NCBI GenBank assembly: GCA_002794785.1
Contig: NBBA01000014.1
Coordinates: 620,001 to 684,000, forward strand
Direction: 5' to 3'
Length of the DNA stretch: 64,000 nucleotides
Source: Coniferiporia sulphurascens
Lineage: Eukaryota; Basidiomycota; Agaricomycetes; Hymenochaetales; Hymenochaetaceae
The translations under genes were made by a program, and so were the position numbers. Below the pieces are notes generated by a model, which made no database searches, was not told the DNA's origin, and saw only the letters and a program-made list of their open reading frames with translations. How positions within the stretch are numbered: the first letter of the stretch is position 1; every line of letters starts with the position of its first letter. Below, one piece after another: positions 34,368-45,991 of the stretch.

Positions 34368-36889
34368 ATGGGTGCCCCCACTACTCGCAAACGCGCCGCC
34401 TTCGCGAGTCTGCCTCCTGAGATCGCAGCAAAGATCCTCCTGGAGCTCGACTGGCGCACCGTCCTGTCCCTCCAGCTCGTACGTGCCCTTCGCCCGCCCG
34501 CTTCTGTGCCCATCTGACGTCCCCGCAGGTAAACACCACGCTCCACAGCATCATCAACACACACAAAGCGCTGCAATACCACATCGAGCTCGGCGTCGCG
34601 CGCATGGTCGACGGGCCCCCCGCGCGGGCGCGGGCACGCACGAGCGAGCGTCTCGCGCGACTCCGGCTCTACCAAGCGCGCTGGCGGCTCCTCAGCCCCG
34701 CGCGCCGTCAGTCCGTGCGCGCGCACCCGGGCAGCCTGTGGGAGCTCGCGGGCGGCATCCTCGCGCAGAGCGTCCAGTCGCACAGTATGGGGGCGTTTGG
34801 GTTTGGAGCCCCGTCTGATGTGCGCAGGCTCTGCTTCACCCGCCTCCCTGTCGGCGCGCGCGGGGACGCGCTGGCGGAGGAGTGGGTGCATTCGGGGTAT
34901 GAGTTCCCGATACGCGATTTTACGATGGACCCGGGGCTGGATTTGCTTGTCCTTGTGCGTGCTGCTGAGTGAGTGCCGCTGCGCTGGCGTTTCTTCTTCT
35001 TTCCTTCCTTTCTCTTCTCTTCTGCCGCTTCTATTCCTTTTTTTTTTTGCGACTTAATGGGCGTCTCTAACTTCCGATGATTTGGCTCCACAGCGCGCAG
35101 AATCCGCTGGCAGAGCTGCACCTGCGCAGCTTACGCACGAACAAGAAACATCCTGCAGCGGCACGCGGCGTGCTGACGCACAAGCTCGAGGGCGGCACGC
35201 TCGTGTACTCACACCTCATGCAGGTGTGCGAGGACCGGTTCTGCGTGCTGCATACTCCACTGCATGAGGTCTGGCCCGAGAAGCTTGTTGTGTATAATTG
35301 GAAGACGGGCGTGTTGGAGTTTGTGAGTTTACCGATCTTTTCTTTTTTTCGATATATGCATATACGTTGCCTGCCCTTGCTTGCGCTGACGCGACTTTGC
35401 GCGTTCTCGTTTCACAGGAGATCCAGTTCTGCGGGATAATCTCATTCGCGTTCCTCACGCGCTCGCACATCCTACTCGCCGTCCGCCCGTCCAACGTCGT
35501 GCCCGCGCGCCATGGAGACCAACAACCGCGCTTTGTCGTCTGCGACGTCGACGCCACCGCCGCGCTCAGCAACGACACAGGCACCGGATCCGGCTCTGGT
35601 TCCCCTGGGGCGTACGCCGCGGTGGCCGAGTTCCACCTCCCCGAGCTGCAGCAGTACGCCGACGTCGAGGGCGTGATCATCCACTCCGAGCCTGCGCCCA
35701 CCGGCACCCCTCCTGTGCTCGACCAAAGTCAGGAAGGGAATATCAATGCGCCGCCGGCGTTCAGCACGGCCCCGCACAACAGGCTCATCGTCATCACCAT
35801 CGACGTCGCCACCGTCCCGGACGACGCGGGCGACCACCGCGCGTCGGAGACTACCACGCTTGCTATCTTCGTACCGCTCGCCACCTTCCTGCCTTTCCTT
35901 TTCCCTTCTGCCTCCTCGTCGTCGTCGTCGTCGTCGTCGCCGCGCGCACTAGCCCCGGAGATCATACCCGCGAACCGCGTCGAGGAGGGCCGCTTCTTCA
36001 GCGTCACTGCCACTGCCACTGCCACCCAAACCCCCTCCCCCACTGCCACTCCTTTCCCCACCGCCACCGGCGCCGCCCACATCTCCACGCACACGCCCTC
36101 CCCACCCGCCAAACGCACCATCGCCGTCCCCTGGACCGCCTGGCTCCGCGCCGGCGCGCGCATGCTCCTCCTGCCGGGGGCCGCAGACCACACGTGGGTG
36201 TGCAACGTCTCCGGCGCGCGCTTCGTGCACGCGCTCGAGCCGCGCGACCCGCGTGTCCCGCGTGCGCCGAGGCATTATGCGGTGCTGGATTTTAATGGGG
36301 AGGCGTTAAGGGCGCCTGTGAGGGGCCTCGGTCTCGGTCCGCGTTACGACGACGACGACGAGGACGACGGTGAGGGCGAGGCGGCGGCGGCGCGGGCGCG
36401 GGTGGTAGTCGAAACGCATACGGAGCCGAGCACGCTTGTGGCGGCTACGTGCGGGGTGTTCGAGGAGGACGTGACGACGGGCGCGGGCGTGCCGTATCGC
36501 CGGACGGTCGTGCGCGATAAGGCGCGCTTCGACGGTGTGATGCTCACGGAGGATAATATCGTGTTCGTCAACGTGAGTCGTTTTTCGAGTTTTGAGTTTG
36601 AGTTTTTTTTGTTACGATTCGTTCGTTCGTTCGTTCGGTCTGGGAGTGGGTTTGTCGCTGCGGTCCACGGTCCATGATCTCGAGCCCGGGGAGTTCCCTT
36701 TCCCTTCCCTTTCCCTTCCTTGTTATCTTTCATAACTGTCTCCTTTTTTCCTTTTCCTTTTCCTTTTCTTGCCTTTGTCTTTAAATAAAAATCCTTTGAC
36801 GCTGAGCTGACGCTGATGCTCTTTGCTCCTTTCTTTTCTTTTCTTTTCTTTTCTAGCGCGGGGCACATTTCGAAGTGCTCACTCTGTAG
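34368..36889 (+). CDS. F-box protein, basidiomycete type
   Basis: Probable substrate adaptor of an SCF ubiquitin ligase. Exons: 34368-34478, 34529-34968, 35094-35322, 35418-36572 and 36857-36889, giving about 655 aa. The N-terminal F-box (about residues 14-50) reads FASLPPEIAAKILLELDW, then RTVLSLQLVNTTLHSII across intron 1. The remainder resembles the long uncharacterised C-terminal region of Agaricomycete F-box proteins (VRRLCFTRLPVG, VLVVYNWKTG-like, EIQFCGIISFAFLTRSHILLA). No LRR or WD repeats are evident, so the substrate is unknown. A Ser-rich run (GTC-type trinucleotide repeat near 35.92 kb) and an Asp/Glu run (about 36345-36370) break the fold. The last exon codes only ten residues (RGAHFEVLTL) after a 284-nt intron with a CTTTT-repeat polypyrimidine tract. 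Confidence 0.85.
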
Positions 36890-37937
36890 AACACGTGGAG
36901 GACTGAAAACGGAAAGAGCAAGCAAGAGCAAAGACGTCCCGATAAAACCGGTGGCCCCGGGCGGGCGGCGGGCCTGCCGCCCGCCTCCGTTGGAATGTAA
37001 ACCCAGGCTCAATCTCAAGCCCAACTCGTGCGGATATGGATCCGAATCCGAATCCGAGTATACGAATCGTATGGACGTGAATGGAGTTTCAAAAAGCAAA
37101 AAGCAAAACAACTCACCAACCAACTCACCAACTCCTCAAGTCACGAACGAACGAACGAACGAATAGCCAGCCGAACGAAACGAAACGGAACGAATTTCTC
37201 AAATCATGTATCTGTATCTGTATCTGTATCTGTATCTGTATCTGTACCAAACCACAACTCTCACCGTCACTGATAGGACTTTTTGTACAATGATATTAAT
37301 GATGAATGTACATGTATTGTACAAACTTATGTATTTCTTTCCCTTGGTGGGTTTCATTCATTCAACGAACCAACCAACCAACAAGAATCGATATTACCTC
37401 TGTACTGTTTATACTGTAATGTACACATCAGCCATCTCACCGTTGCGCCCTGCGCCTTACGAAAAAGTTCATCGGGTCCAAGTCCAAGTCCACACACGGG
37501 AAGTCCAATTCTGTTTATACAATCTGAAACATTCCACCAAAGTGCGATTAGATAAGCTCGAGTCATTTGGGAAACAAATCTCAGAGATGGTTGCTTAGAC
37601 AAAAGGATAGAATCTACCTATGCGAGTTTGTATACGACAGAGTGAGAACCGGGAAAAAAATGTTATCAGGCCTAGGAGTCCGAAAGTCCAAGAGAGTCGA
37701 GTTCGAGTCAGAGAGGAGGGAAAAGGAAGAAAAAAGAAAAAAGCGTGCTAGGAGTGTGCGTTGTTACGTGACCAAGTCCAAGGGGTGTTTAAAAAAAGAA
37801 AGTCGGCAATTAAATGATTATAGAAAAAAAGAGCGGGCATAAAAAAAGTCTCAGGGTGTCCTCGTACAACGCCCTCTCCGAAGTCCAGTAAGGTAAGGTC
37901 ATGGGTTATAGAACAGGGTCGGGGTGAGTGTTGGAAA
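36890..37937. other. Convergent 3' intergenic region with TATCTG microsatellite
   Basis: This is the 1.05 kb between the ends of the F-box gene (+) and chitin synthase gene (-). It is AT-rich and contains a (TGTATC)n microsatellite at about 37208-37246, AACGAACG repeats just upstream and several AAGTCCAAGTCC tracts. No gene was seen. It presumably holds both 3' UTRs. Confidence 0.5.
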
Positions 37938-40900
37938 TCATGATCGTGCCAGAATCGCGCGGTCAATGGCCGCATTGATGACAGCCTTCCGCGTGGAAAG
38001 CTCTACACCAAACATGCCCTCCAACCGCTGCCTGACGTTTTTCTTCGTAATCGTATTAAGGTCCGCGTTCTGAAGTACCTCGTTCACCGCCCGCTCGAGT
38101 TCCGAGTCCGAAGGTCCCAGTGCTGCTCCCAAACCAAAGTCCACATCTTCTGGACTGCGTGAACCAGGAATGGGCATATCGAGATAATTCGTCACAGGAC
38201 GTGACGGAATGGGTTGCTGAAGCGCCCCGTTATCACCTAAGGGTCGTAGTGGAGAATTGGCATAGGCTCCGACTGGCGTATTGCGACCAGACTGATAGCC
38301 GGGCGGCGGATACATCTGCATTGCCATCTGCATCTGCATCTGCGACGGAGCTGGCGAATAACTTCGCGGTTCGTAGTATGTCTCGCGCCCATAGAGTGAT
38401 GCAGTACGAGATTCGGCGTAACCGTCGTTCTTGACCTTCGCCGGTGGCACCCACGAGCCAATGCTGTGGTTCGACTCCTTGTCCCATAACTCGTTTTCAT
38501 AGTCACTCCAGGTCTTCAGAGGTATTGAGCGTGGATCAAACTTGCCCTCGTCCTATTTCATCAAAGGGTAAATAAATCAATTGACAACGGAGGAGTAACG
38601 ACACTCACATGAACGATCAACTTCTTGCCCTGTTCGCCCAACACTACACGAGTGGCACCCCACGAGAAATCGTCCATCTTCCAGAATGAGTAAAGAGGCA
38701 GGAGGAACGAGAAAACGGGGATGGCCAATATGTAAAATACCATCCAGCCGATCATGTCCCATTTCCGACGGAACAGGAAAATGAGCGCTTGCAGACCGTA
38801 AATCGCAGCCAACATTATAATCGACCATGTGGGAATGGTATCACCCTTTCCGATAACAAGGTACAAAAGATATATAATCTAAAACACGGAATAAGGTTAT
38901 AAGATGAAAGCAGATGAAAGCGAACAAATTATTTCAGCGACTCACGTAGCCAATAGTAACCGGTTGGACGACCGTAGAAAGCAGGTCAATGAACACGACG
39001 AAACGCATGGAGAAACAACAGAAGCCACATAGCCTGTCAAGGAAGACTAGCTCGGCGAGATTGTGAACAGTAGAGTTGATCCAACGACGACGCTGAGAAA
39101 GTAGAATTCTCCATTCGTCCGGAGCGACAGTGAATGCCTTCGCATCTCGGATGAGTTGAGTCTTGTATAACGGGAAATGCTTTAGAAGCAGTGTAGTAAG
39201 ATAACGATCTTCACCGAGATGTAACAGATTCTTCATGTGTAGGGTATCCACACGATTTTCTGAATAATCCTCGATGACGGTGTTGGATATGAACAGTGGC
39301 TTGTGAGTGTCAGGAGTCCTTAAGCGATACATCGTAAAGCAACCCGGAAGACATGTGACGGAGCCAAACAAGCTTTCAAAGGCTTTGGCAAGATGATGTG
39401 AGATGTAATACTCGTAGACCTATAAAAACAGGCTTTAAGTACAGAAAAAAACGGAGGCGTACATATCACTCATACCTGCATCATCGTTATAATAGACTGC
39501 TTCGAGTTTGCCAAAGAAGTCTCTCCACAAACGCCTAATAGCTTCTTATCGTGTATCATTCTGTGCAGTGATCGTCAGAATACTTCGGCAAACGTGACGC
39601 TTCCTGACTTACGCAGAGACAAGACGATTCAGCGATAAGGTATCGACAACAGTATCAGCGTCAACCATGAATAAGTACTCATAGAATGTCGGATTGACGC
39701 CGATGACGTTTTTGATTTGGTGATAGACTTCCAGTTCCATGGGGTTCATGGGAGCATTGAAGTGAACCTGCGTAAAACGGATAAAGAACACTTCATACTC
39801 AGTCAACACTCGCAAGCATTTAACAGACAAACCTTGTTCAAAAAGTGCATGAGAAGCATCTGCGAATCACGCTTTCCACGATTACCCGGCTTTGAACGTT
39901 CCGAAGGCTTGCCAACTTTAACAACAACAACGTACGGAACGACATGACCTGCACATTCGTACAAACCAGAATAAACCTTGGCCATGTTGTGCTGTTTTGA
40001 TCCTTCACCCAACGACAGGAAGCTGAGCGGCTCAGGATCGCTGTTTGGATCCGCACCGAGAATATCCAGTACAATGCGAGGTGTTGGGCGATCATTCCCC
40101 GAACCGACAATCATACCGTCGCAAATGATGAAGATAAGTTTGCGCTTGTCGTCATACCTTAACTTTGCCAGAGAGTCAATGGTTTTTCTCATAGAATCTT
40201 CACCTTCCGTATAACATGGTACCTGGCAGATGATGAATTTATCGTGATCTTCAGGAGCACGCATAGATCCGAAGCTGAGAGCTGCGAAGAACTTGAACCC
40301 AATTACGCTGACCATGACGATGGAAAGCGCTAAGAGAATATAGGTAGCAAACAGGCATTGTGGCGCATTACGGTTGTCCTGCTTTCCCACAACGAATAGG
40401 TTGCGCAGACAGGTTTTCTGTCTGGCAAGGGTGTCGCTGTCGATATTCAGGTTATCAAGCTTTTTCGTAATATCAGACCCGGCGTTGAATTTGAAAAGGT
40501 CGACAACGCTGCTATCCATATAGCTAACATCAATGCCGGAAGGTGCCTGGAATCCACTTGGGGCCTGAACGCTCGGAGGGAAATTGATGTAATCGGTCAA
40601 ATCATAAACGAGTCCGTCATAAATGGCTATGGAATTTCCCTCATTTGCCTGGTCTTTGACTTCCTTGGACGTTAAGCCTACAAAACCAACGCGATAGTTC
40701 CAGCGCATGAGGGTCATACTCTCAAAGTACCAATCTGGACGCGAATCGTTCGTCCATGCGCGGAAATCATGGTACTGAGAGTTCGGATCGGTAGTATTCT
40801 TCGAATTGAGGGTGACATAGGGATTAACGGAGCCAGAGACACCATTGCAGACGGCAGAAACCTGAACCGGGAAAATGTCATCGGCATCTGTACCGGCGTA

Positions 40901-43900
40901 TGTCAATATGCTTTTTGATGGTACGACGCTGACCACACGCTCGTGGAACGGAACAAGATCGGTGAGATCAAAGACCTCGCCGCGTACTGACGTATATGCA
41001 CTGTTTGATTTGCTGTTGTGTGATGCTAGTTCACTTGTGTTGAATACGTGCTCCGTCGGACAAATAAGGAGCCCAAGGACGGCAATGACGAATGCCGCAC
41101 TACAACAGACAAACCATATAATGATGTTGATAGCCAGCTTCTCTCTCCATGCTTGACGCACATCCAAACGCTTCATGCGCCCACACCAGATGAGGAATAT
41201 GTTCGGACACCACCAGGTCAGGAGCCAAACGAATGCGACCCACCGTCTCCTCGCTGACGACTCCTTGATAACTTCAGTAGTCTCGCCCTCGAGAACCTCG
41301 CCCGGCAATGCTTCCTTGTTCAACAAGCGCTTTCCGTCCTCATTTTGAAACATATTACGAGACGGCGCATAAGACTCGGTGCCAAGGTTAGATACGGAGT
41401 CATCGCGATTGCTCGTAAGACGGCTCTTCGTGTCCATATCATCACTACGGAGAGATCTGCGCTCATCATAGTCGTCGTTGTATGCATCAGCACGAGTAAA
41501 TGGTGACGCATTGGCAACAAGTGGCAGCCGCTGACTTGATTGACCGAAAGGATCGTTAAAAGCGCCCATGGTTGGTGAGTCCGCCCCCGAGCCGTGACCA
41601 TGGATCGAAGAATACGGCCCGTACAGATCGCCGCCACCTCGAACATCTAGACCAGCCTCCGCTTCAGCGTCCCGAAGACGATTGCGTTTCTGCTCCTCCA
41701 CATCCTCTGCACGCAGCTGATCCTCAAGTTTGTGGAAAGCCAGATGAGACAGAAAGACCTAGTAGAGGTATGAGAAGCTGATAATGAGAGCGGTTTCTGA
41801 CACTACTAACCTTATAAGTACCCAAGACGATATCGCGCCCTGACAAATCTAATGCCGTCCGTGCTTGCTCGATCATAGAGACCTCATCACCCTCATGAAT
41901 ACCCACTGCGGCTAATTGATCTTTATAGCGTCCACAGAACTCGGACGGCGTCATGTTCGCCTCAAATACAGCAATATTGCGTCTGGCGATTTCTGTTAGA
42001 CCAGCGCTCCTGATCTGGCCCTTCGCAGCTCGACCCTCGAGCTGTCCGGGGAGCTGTGAATCGTTCGGATTGATACAGAATACAAACCACGCCTGCGTCT
42101 CATCGAGAGTCGAAAACAATGTGCCCATTGCCGCGCGGAACTCGCCTGCAATACATGGTGATTTGCCGTCAACAGTCAGAAGGGCATCGTCATCGTCCTT
42201 GTCGTCTTCGCCGGCGCCTGCATTACCAAGCGTGCCTTTGCGTTTCACTGTGCCTTTCCGTCGCGTCGAAGGCGAACGCATTGGCTTCACGGTCTGTTGA
42301 GCTGCAATGATCGTCTCCTCGTCACGGGGGTGGGCTTGTGTTGCGATGGCCTTACCAGAGAAGAGGGAGCGGATAAACGGGTTGACAGAACCCGTGCCAT
42401 CCGAACCGTGCGGTGTGGAAACGTCGCCACCATTGCCGCGAAGGAGTGATACGAAGTCAGTGTTGAGCGCGTCGAGGTTCTTCTCAAGGAAACCCTCGGA
42501 AGAATACGTCACAGGACCATTGTAGTGGTTGACAGTAAACGTTGGGAAACCTGAGCGATCCAAACCACCAGTTTTGAACGACGAGTGGTTACCCCAACGC
42601 TTGCCAAGCGCCTCTACCATTGTGTGATCTGTCTTCTTAGGCATGCGTCGGGCCTGATCATCCATTATGTGGATAACACCACCTGGCATATTGGATAACA
42701 AACGTACACACTCCGAATTGTCGAAGTATGGAATCTCGGGTACAAACTTTGAGATACCTTCCTGTTTGTACTCGTCGGCATGCGATTCAAACATGCGTTT
42801 CTGTATCCAGTTGTGCAGACGCTCGTTCGCGAAGTTTACGCAGAACTGGTCAAGCGAATTCGAGCGGCTAGCAGACGTAGCCATGTTCTGGGGGCCTGGG
42901 AGGTCGAAGAGACCAATAAATGTCGTAAAGTCGTCTCTACACAACTTCTGGTTGATAGACTCGTTTAACCACGCAAAAAGTAAAGAGTAGAGGATCTTTG
43001 CAAGGTCGTCACGATTATCGGAAGCACCGTCAGGATCCAAAAACACGGTACAAAGCTCTTTCTTGACCATCTTCATCTTGCAGGAAAGGGCATTTTCGAG
43101 GGCCTGTGGCTGTACACCGAGAAAGTCGGCAACGAATTCAAGGACATCAGTGTTCTTGACGACGGCCGCGTCCTCATTTCGCTGACGGTCAACTACGAAC
43201 TCCAGGTTGCCAAGGTACAGAATCGCAGCTAGGAGTTGACATGTCTGCGCGACCACGCGCTTTGATAAACCGATGCTTTTCAATGCTACTTTGAGCTGGT
43301 CGAACCGTATCGCGTCCTCCTCTTGCCTAGGCATGGTTGTTTGACGGGGTCCCAGGTAGCGGAAAGTGGATTTATCTGTTAACCTGAGATGCAGCCTCTC
43401 CTCCGCAGATGCACCAGCCACTAAATAGTAGAATATGTGGAAATTGCGTTCGCCGGAAGGGGCTCCAGCAACGCGATTCCGCTCCAAATAGTAGTCCAGC
43501 GTTTTGACACCGCACAAGCGGCCGCGATCGGAGAACTGAAGCTCGGTATACTTGCCAAAGCGCGAGGCGTTTGGGTTGAAAAGCGTACGCGCATTTCCAA
43601 AAGACTCCAGAACGAACTCGGCGGAGGGAATCTGGGTCGAAAGTTTTGATCCCTTTTTGCCCGGGTTACTGACACTGAGCTCAATAATTGATTTAATCGC
43701 GAGACGCCGGTTCTCGGACTTCCCGCTGCAAGTTTCTCCACTATACACGTCTTTATTAGCACTCAAGAATATCTTATATCTTATATCCGCACTTACCTGA
43801 AAAGGATGCACTGATCCTGAGCTGTCCGTCGCATATGATAGTATGCATTGTTGGCGAGCTGGAAAATGTGCGGTGGGAGGTACGCCTTGTCGCTTGAAGT

Positions 43901-44134
43901 GTTGCGATACTCCGAAGCGTACTTCATGAGTTCGGAGTCCGCATTGCTGGGCACGTACTTGTGGGGGTTTAGGGCCACAATAGAGTTCGCACCGACACTA
44001 ACATAGACATTGTCGGATGCGTATCGTTCGCGGAGACATGCAACTATGATGTCGTCCGAGACGGGCGAAAGCGATGCAATGTCAGATGTGTTTTCGAGGC
44101 GCTGGTGGAGGATGGTCGACTGTCTGTTGGCCAT
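37938..44134 (-). CDS. Chitin synthase with N-terminal myosin motor-like domain
   Basis: Cell-wall enzyme polymerising UDP-GlcNAc into chitin at growing tips. Eight exons: 44134-43797, 43740-41811, 41758-39833, 39767-39613, 39560-39476, 39419-38946, 38878-38609 and 38552-37938, giving 1930 aa in consistent phase. Order of domains: myosin head (about 1-780, ending in the [13 protein letters not shown] converter-like segment), two hydrophobic segments (about 920-990), a cytochrome b5-like region ([10 protein letters not shown] near 1136), the chitin synthase 2 catalytic domain (PCYTEGEDS near 1260, VDADT, catalytic LLSQRRRW near 1590), three or more membrane helices and a DEK-type C-terminal domain (last about 55 residues). 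This matches class V/VII fungal synthases. Intron 1 splits the ATP-loop codon. That loop reads GETCSGKS, unlike GESGAGKT of active myosins. It is divergent from SFM1. Confidence 0.95.
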
Positions 44135-44450
44135 GACTACGCCGCACGGCTCGCGACGAGGGTGACAACAATGATGCGAGGCGAAAGACTTAACAAAAGG
44201 AAAGAGCCAGAAACAAAGGAGGGAATGAAGACGAACTTGCCGTCGTCGACGTCGGCGTCAGTGGGAAAGAGAGAGGGAACGGTCGCGGCCAGCGGACCCC
44301 TGCTCTGGGAACTCCGACTTGTCACTTCCCCAAATGGAAGCTTTCCTTATTGAGAGTTACCAGACCAAGCTCTTTACAGTCAGCACTATTTGCTTCCTAC
44401 TTGCCATCAGTCGCAAAATTATAGACAGAATTCGTGCATATACAACGAAC
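44135..44450. promoter_or_regulatory. Divergent promoter, chitin synthase / SFM1
   Basis: 316 bp separate the two start codons (44134 minus, 44451 plus). Both promoters must lie here or in the first exons. The half next to chitin synthase is G/A-rich on plus and the half next to SFM1 is AT-rich. No defined factor site was recognised. Confidence 0.5.
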
Positions 44451-45521
44451 ATGTCGTCAAATTTTTCTTATGTTATCGGTAAACCACTTGACCCAATTTT
44501 TGCTTGTTTTGGCTTACCATTTTCTTTCCTTTTAGAACACATGGAGGAGGACGAGAAAGCCGAGAAGACTCTTCCCGAATGGGTCGAACTCGAATATCTC
44601 GTCCGTTACTTATTACATTGATCTCTCATTGAATATCAAAGTCTCATAGCTACAAAGCATATGCGTACGCTGGCAGGACCGGATGCTCATATACACTTTA
44701 CGCACCTCTCCAAGTCCTCCTCGGACTCGCTGTCGGCCGTATTTACTACCGGCTCCGATCAATCACGTCCATCTGCCAAAGCATCAGCACACCAAATAGG
44801 AGTCCTTGAGTTCATGCAGAGAAATGGCGTCCCAATAAATAGGGTCTGCCTCCTTGATCCTAAAGCTGAGGAATCCCTCAGCCCGGAGGACGGAGACGGA
44901 GCCTTTGATTGCTTTCTCTTTGGTGTATGCGTTGCTTTTTATGACTATCCTATTTCGAGGGCAGAATTTTATTAAATTTTGTCACAGGGTATTTTAGGTA
45001 CGACGCTTTTAGAATACACCCCTTCAAGACAATGCTGATGCCGTATGCTTCAGGCGATGACCCGCCTCGCGATCGTACCGCCGAGCTGAGAAAACTGGGC
45101 TTTCCAACACGCCATCTCGGAAGTATACAAATGACGACCGACACAGCACTCGGCGTCACCAAATTGGTTGTCCACGACAAAAGTTTGTGACCGTTTACCC
45201 GATTCTTTGCTGGTATTGACCTACGTGTCTAGCAAAACTTGAAGATATATCTTATATCGTGCGTTCGAGACGCAAAACATAAGTCATACATGAACTCACC
45301 CACATCAACCACCAGGATTTCCCCACCATAACTTTTAACGCAAAGGAGAGCGTTGAGATGCCTTTCCGTACGTCTTTCTCCGATGCTTCTTCCCTTTTGT
45401 CTTGCCTTGTTGATCCAGAGCGTTTCACATAGGATATATCGCCTCAAACGGTCAACCACTGTTACCTCCGGGCATGCGTGGCTTATTGCAAAAAGACCTC
45501 GATAAAGGGTTTGAATTCTGA
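44451..45521 (+). CDS. SFM1: SPOUT protein-arginine methyltransferase (SFM1 / DUF431 family)
   Basis: Homologue of yeast Sfm1, which methylates an arginine of ribosomal protein Rps3. Eight short exons: 44451-44478, 44536-44600, 44658-44924, 44988-44997, 45054-45182, 45233-45258, 45316-45367 and 45433-45521. They give 221 aa, close to the 213 aa of the yeast protein. Conserved motifs: EHMEEDE...PEWVELEY at the N-terminus, RVCLLDPKAEESLSPEDG, FDCFLFGGILGDDPPRDRT (the SAM-binding knot), QMTTDTALGVTKLVV, LEDISYIDFP, SVEMPFRYI and a C-terminal GQPLLPPGMRGLLQKDL. The fourth exon is only 10 nt (GGTATTTTAG) and encodes the invariant GIL. It is needed to keep the family sequence intact. It shares a 316-bp divergent promoter region with the chitin synthase gene. 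Confidence 0.9.
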
Positions 45522-45991
45522 TCGTCATTTGCTAGTATCCGAGTTTATTACTTCGTTTAATTTCATGAGCTGGCGCCAAGCGCTAACGATTATGGGTAAG
45601 TGTAACACCATGGGCGGAGCTGCCAGATCCGAGCGGAGTGCACACGGCTTTTGCATTTGGTAAAACCCGCGAACCCAGACCTTACTCAGTAAATCTCATC
45701 ACCACGTAATATGCGTTTGCGTTAGATGCTTGGAGAAATTTCGGCACGAGGATTAGTCCGAGTCCGTGGCCCCCGACTTACCGAACTCGAATATACACAA
45801 ACTTTGCACGATGCGGCAGAGAACTCCACATTCAGGACACGATTACGCCCACGCTTTGCTTTAAGGACGCAGTAATCAAAGCTGCAGTCCGGTCTATTCA
45901 TTACAAATAACATAAAATAGGCATCACTCCGAAGTCGTAAGAAATATCAGCATCCATAGAAAAGCTCATATCCCCAAATGGTATATTCGAT
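45522..45991. other. Convergent 3' region between SFM1 and LCB1
   Basis: 470 bp between two stop codons. It is moderately AT-rich, with no ORF of note. It presumably contains both 3' UTRs. Confidence 0.5.
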
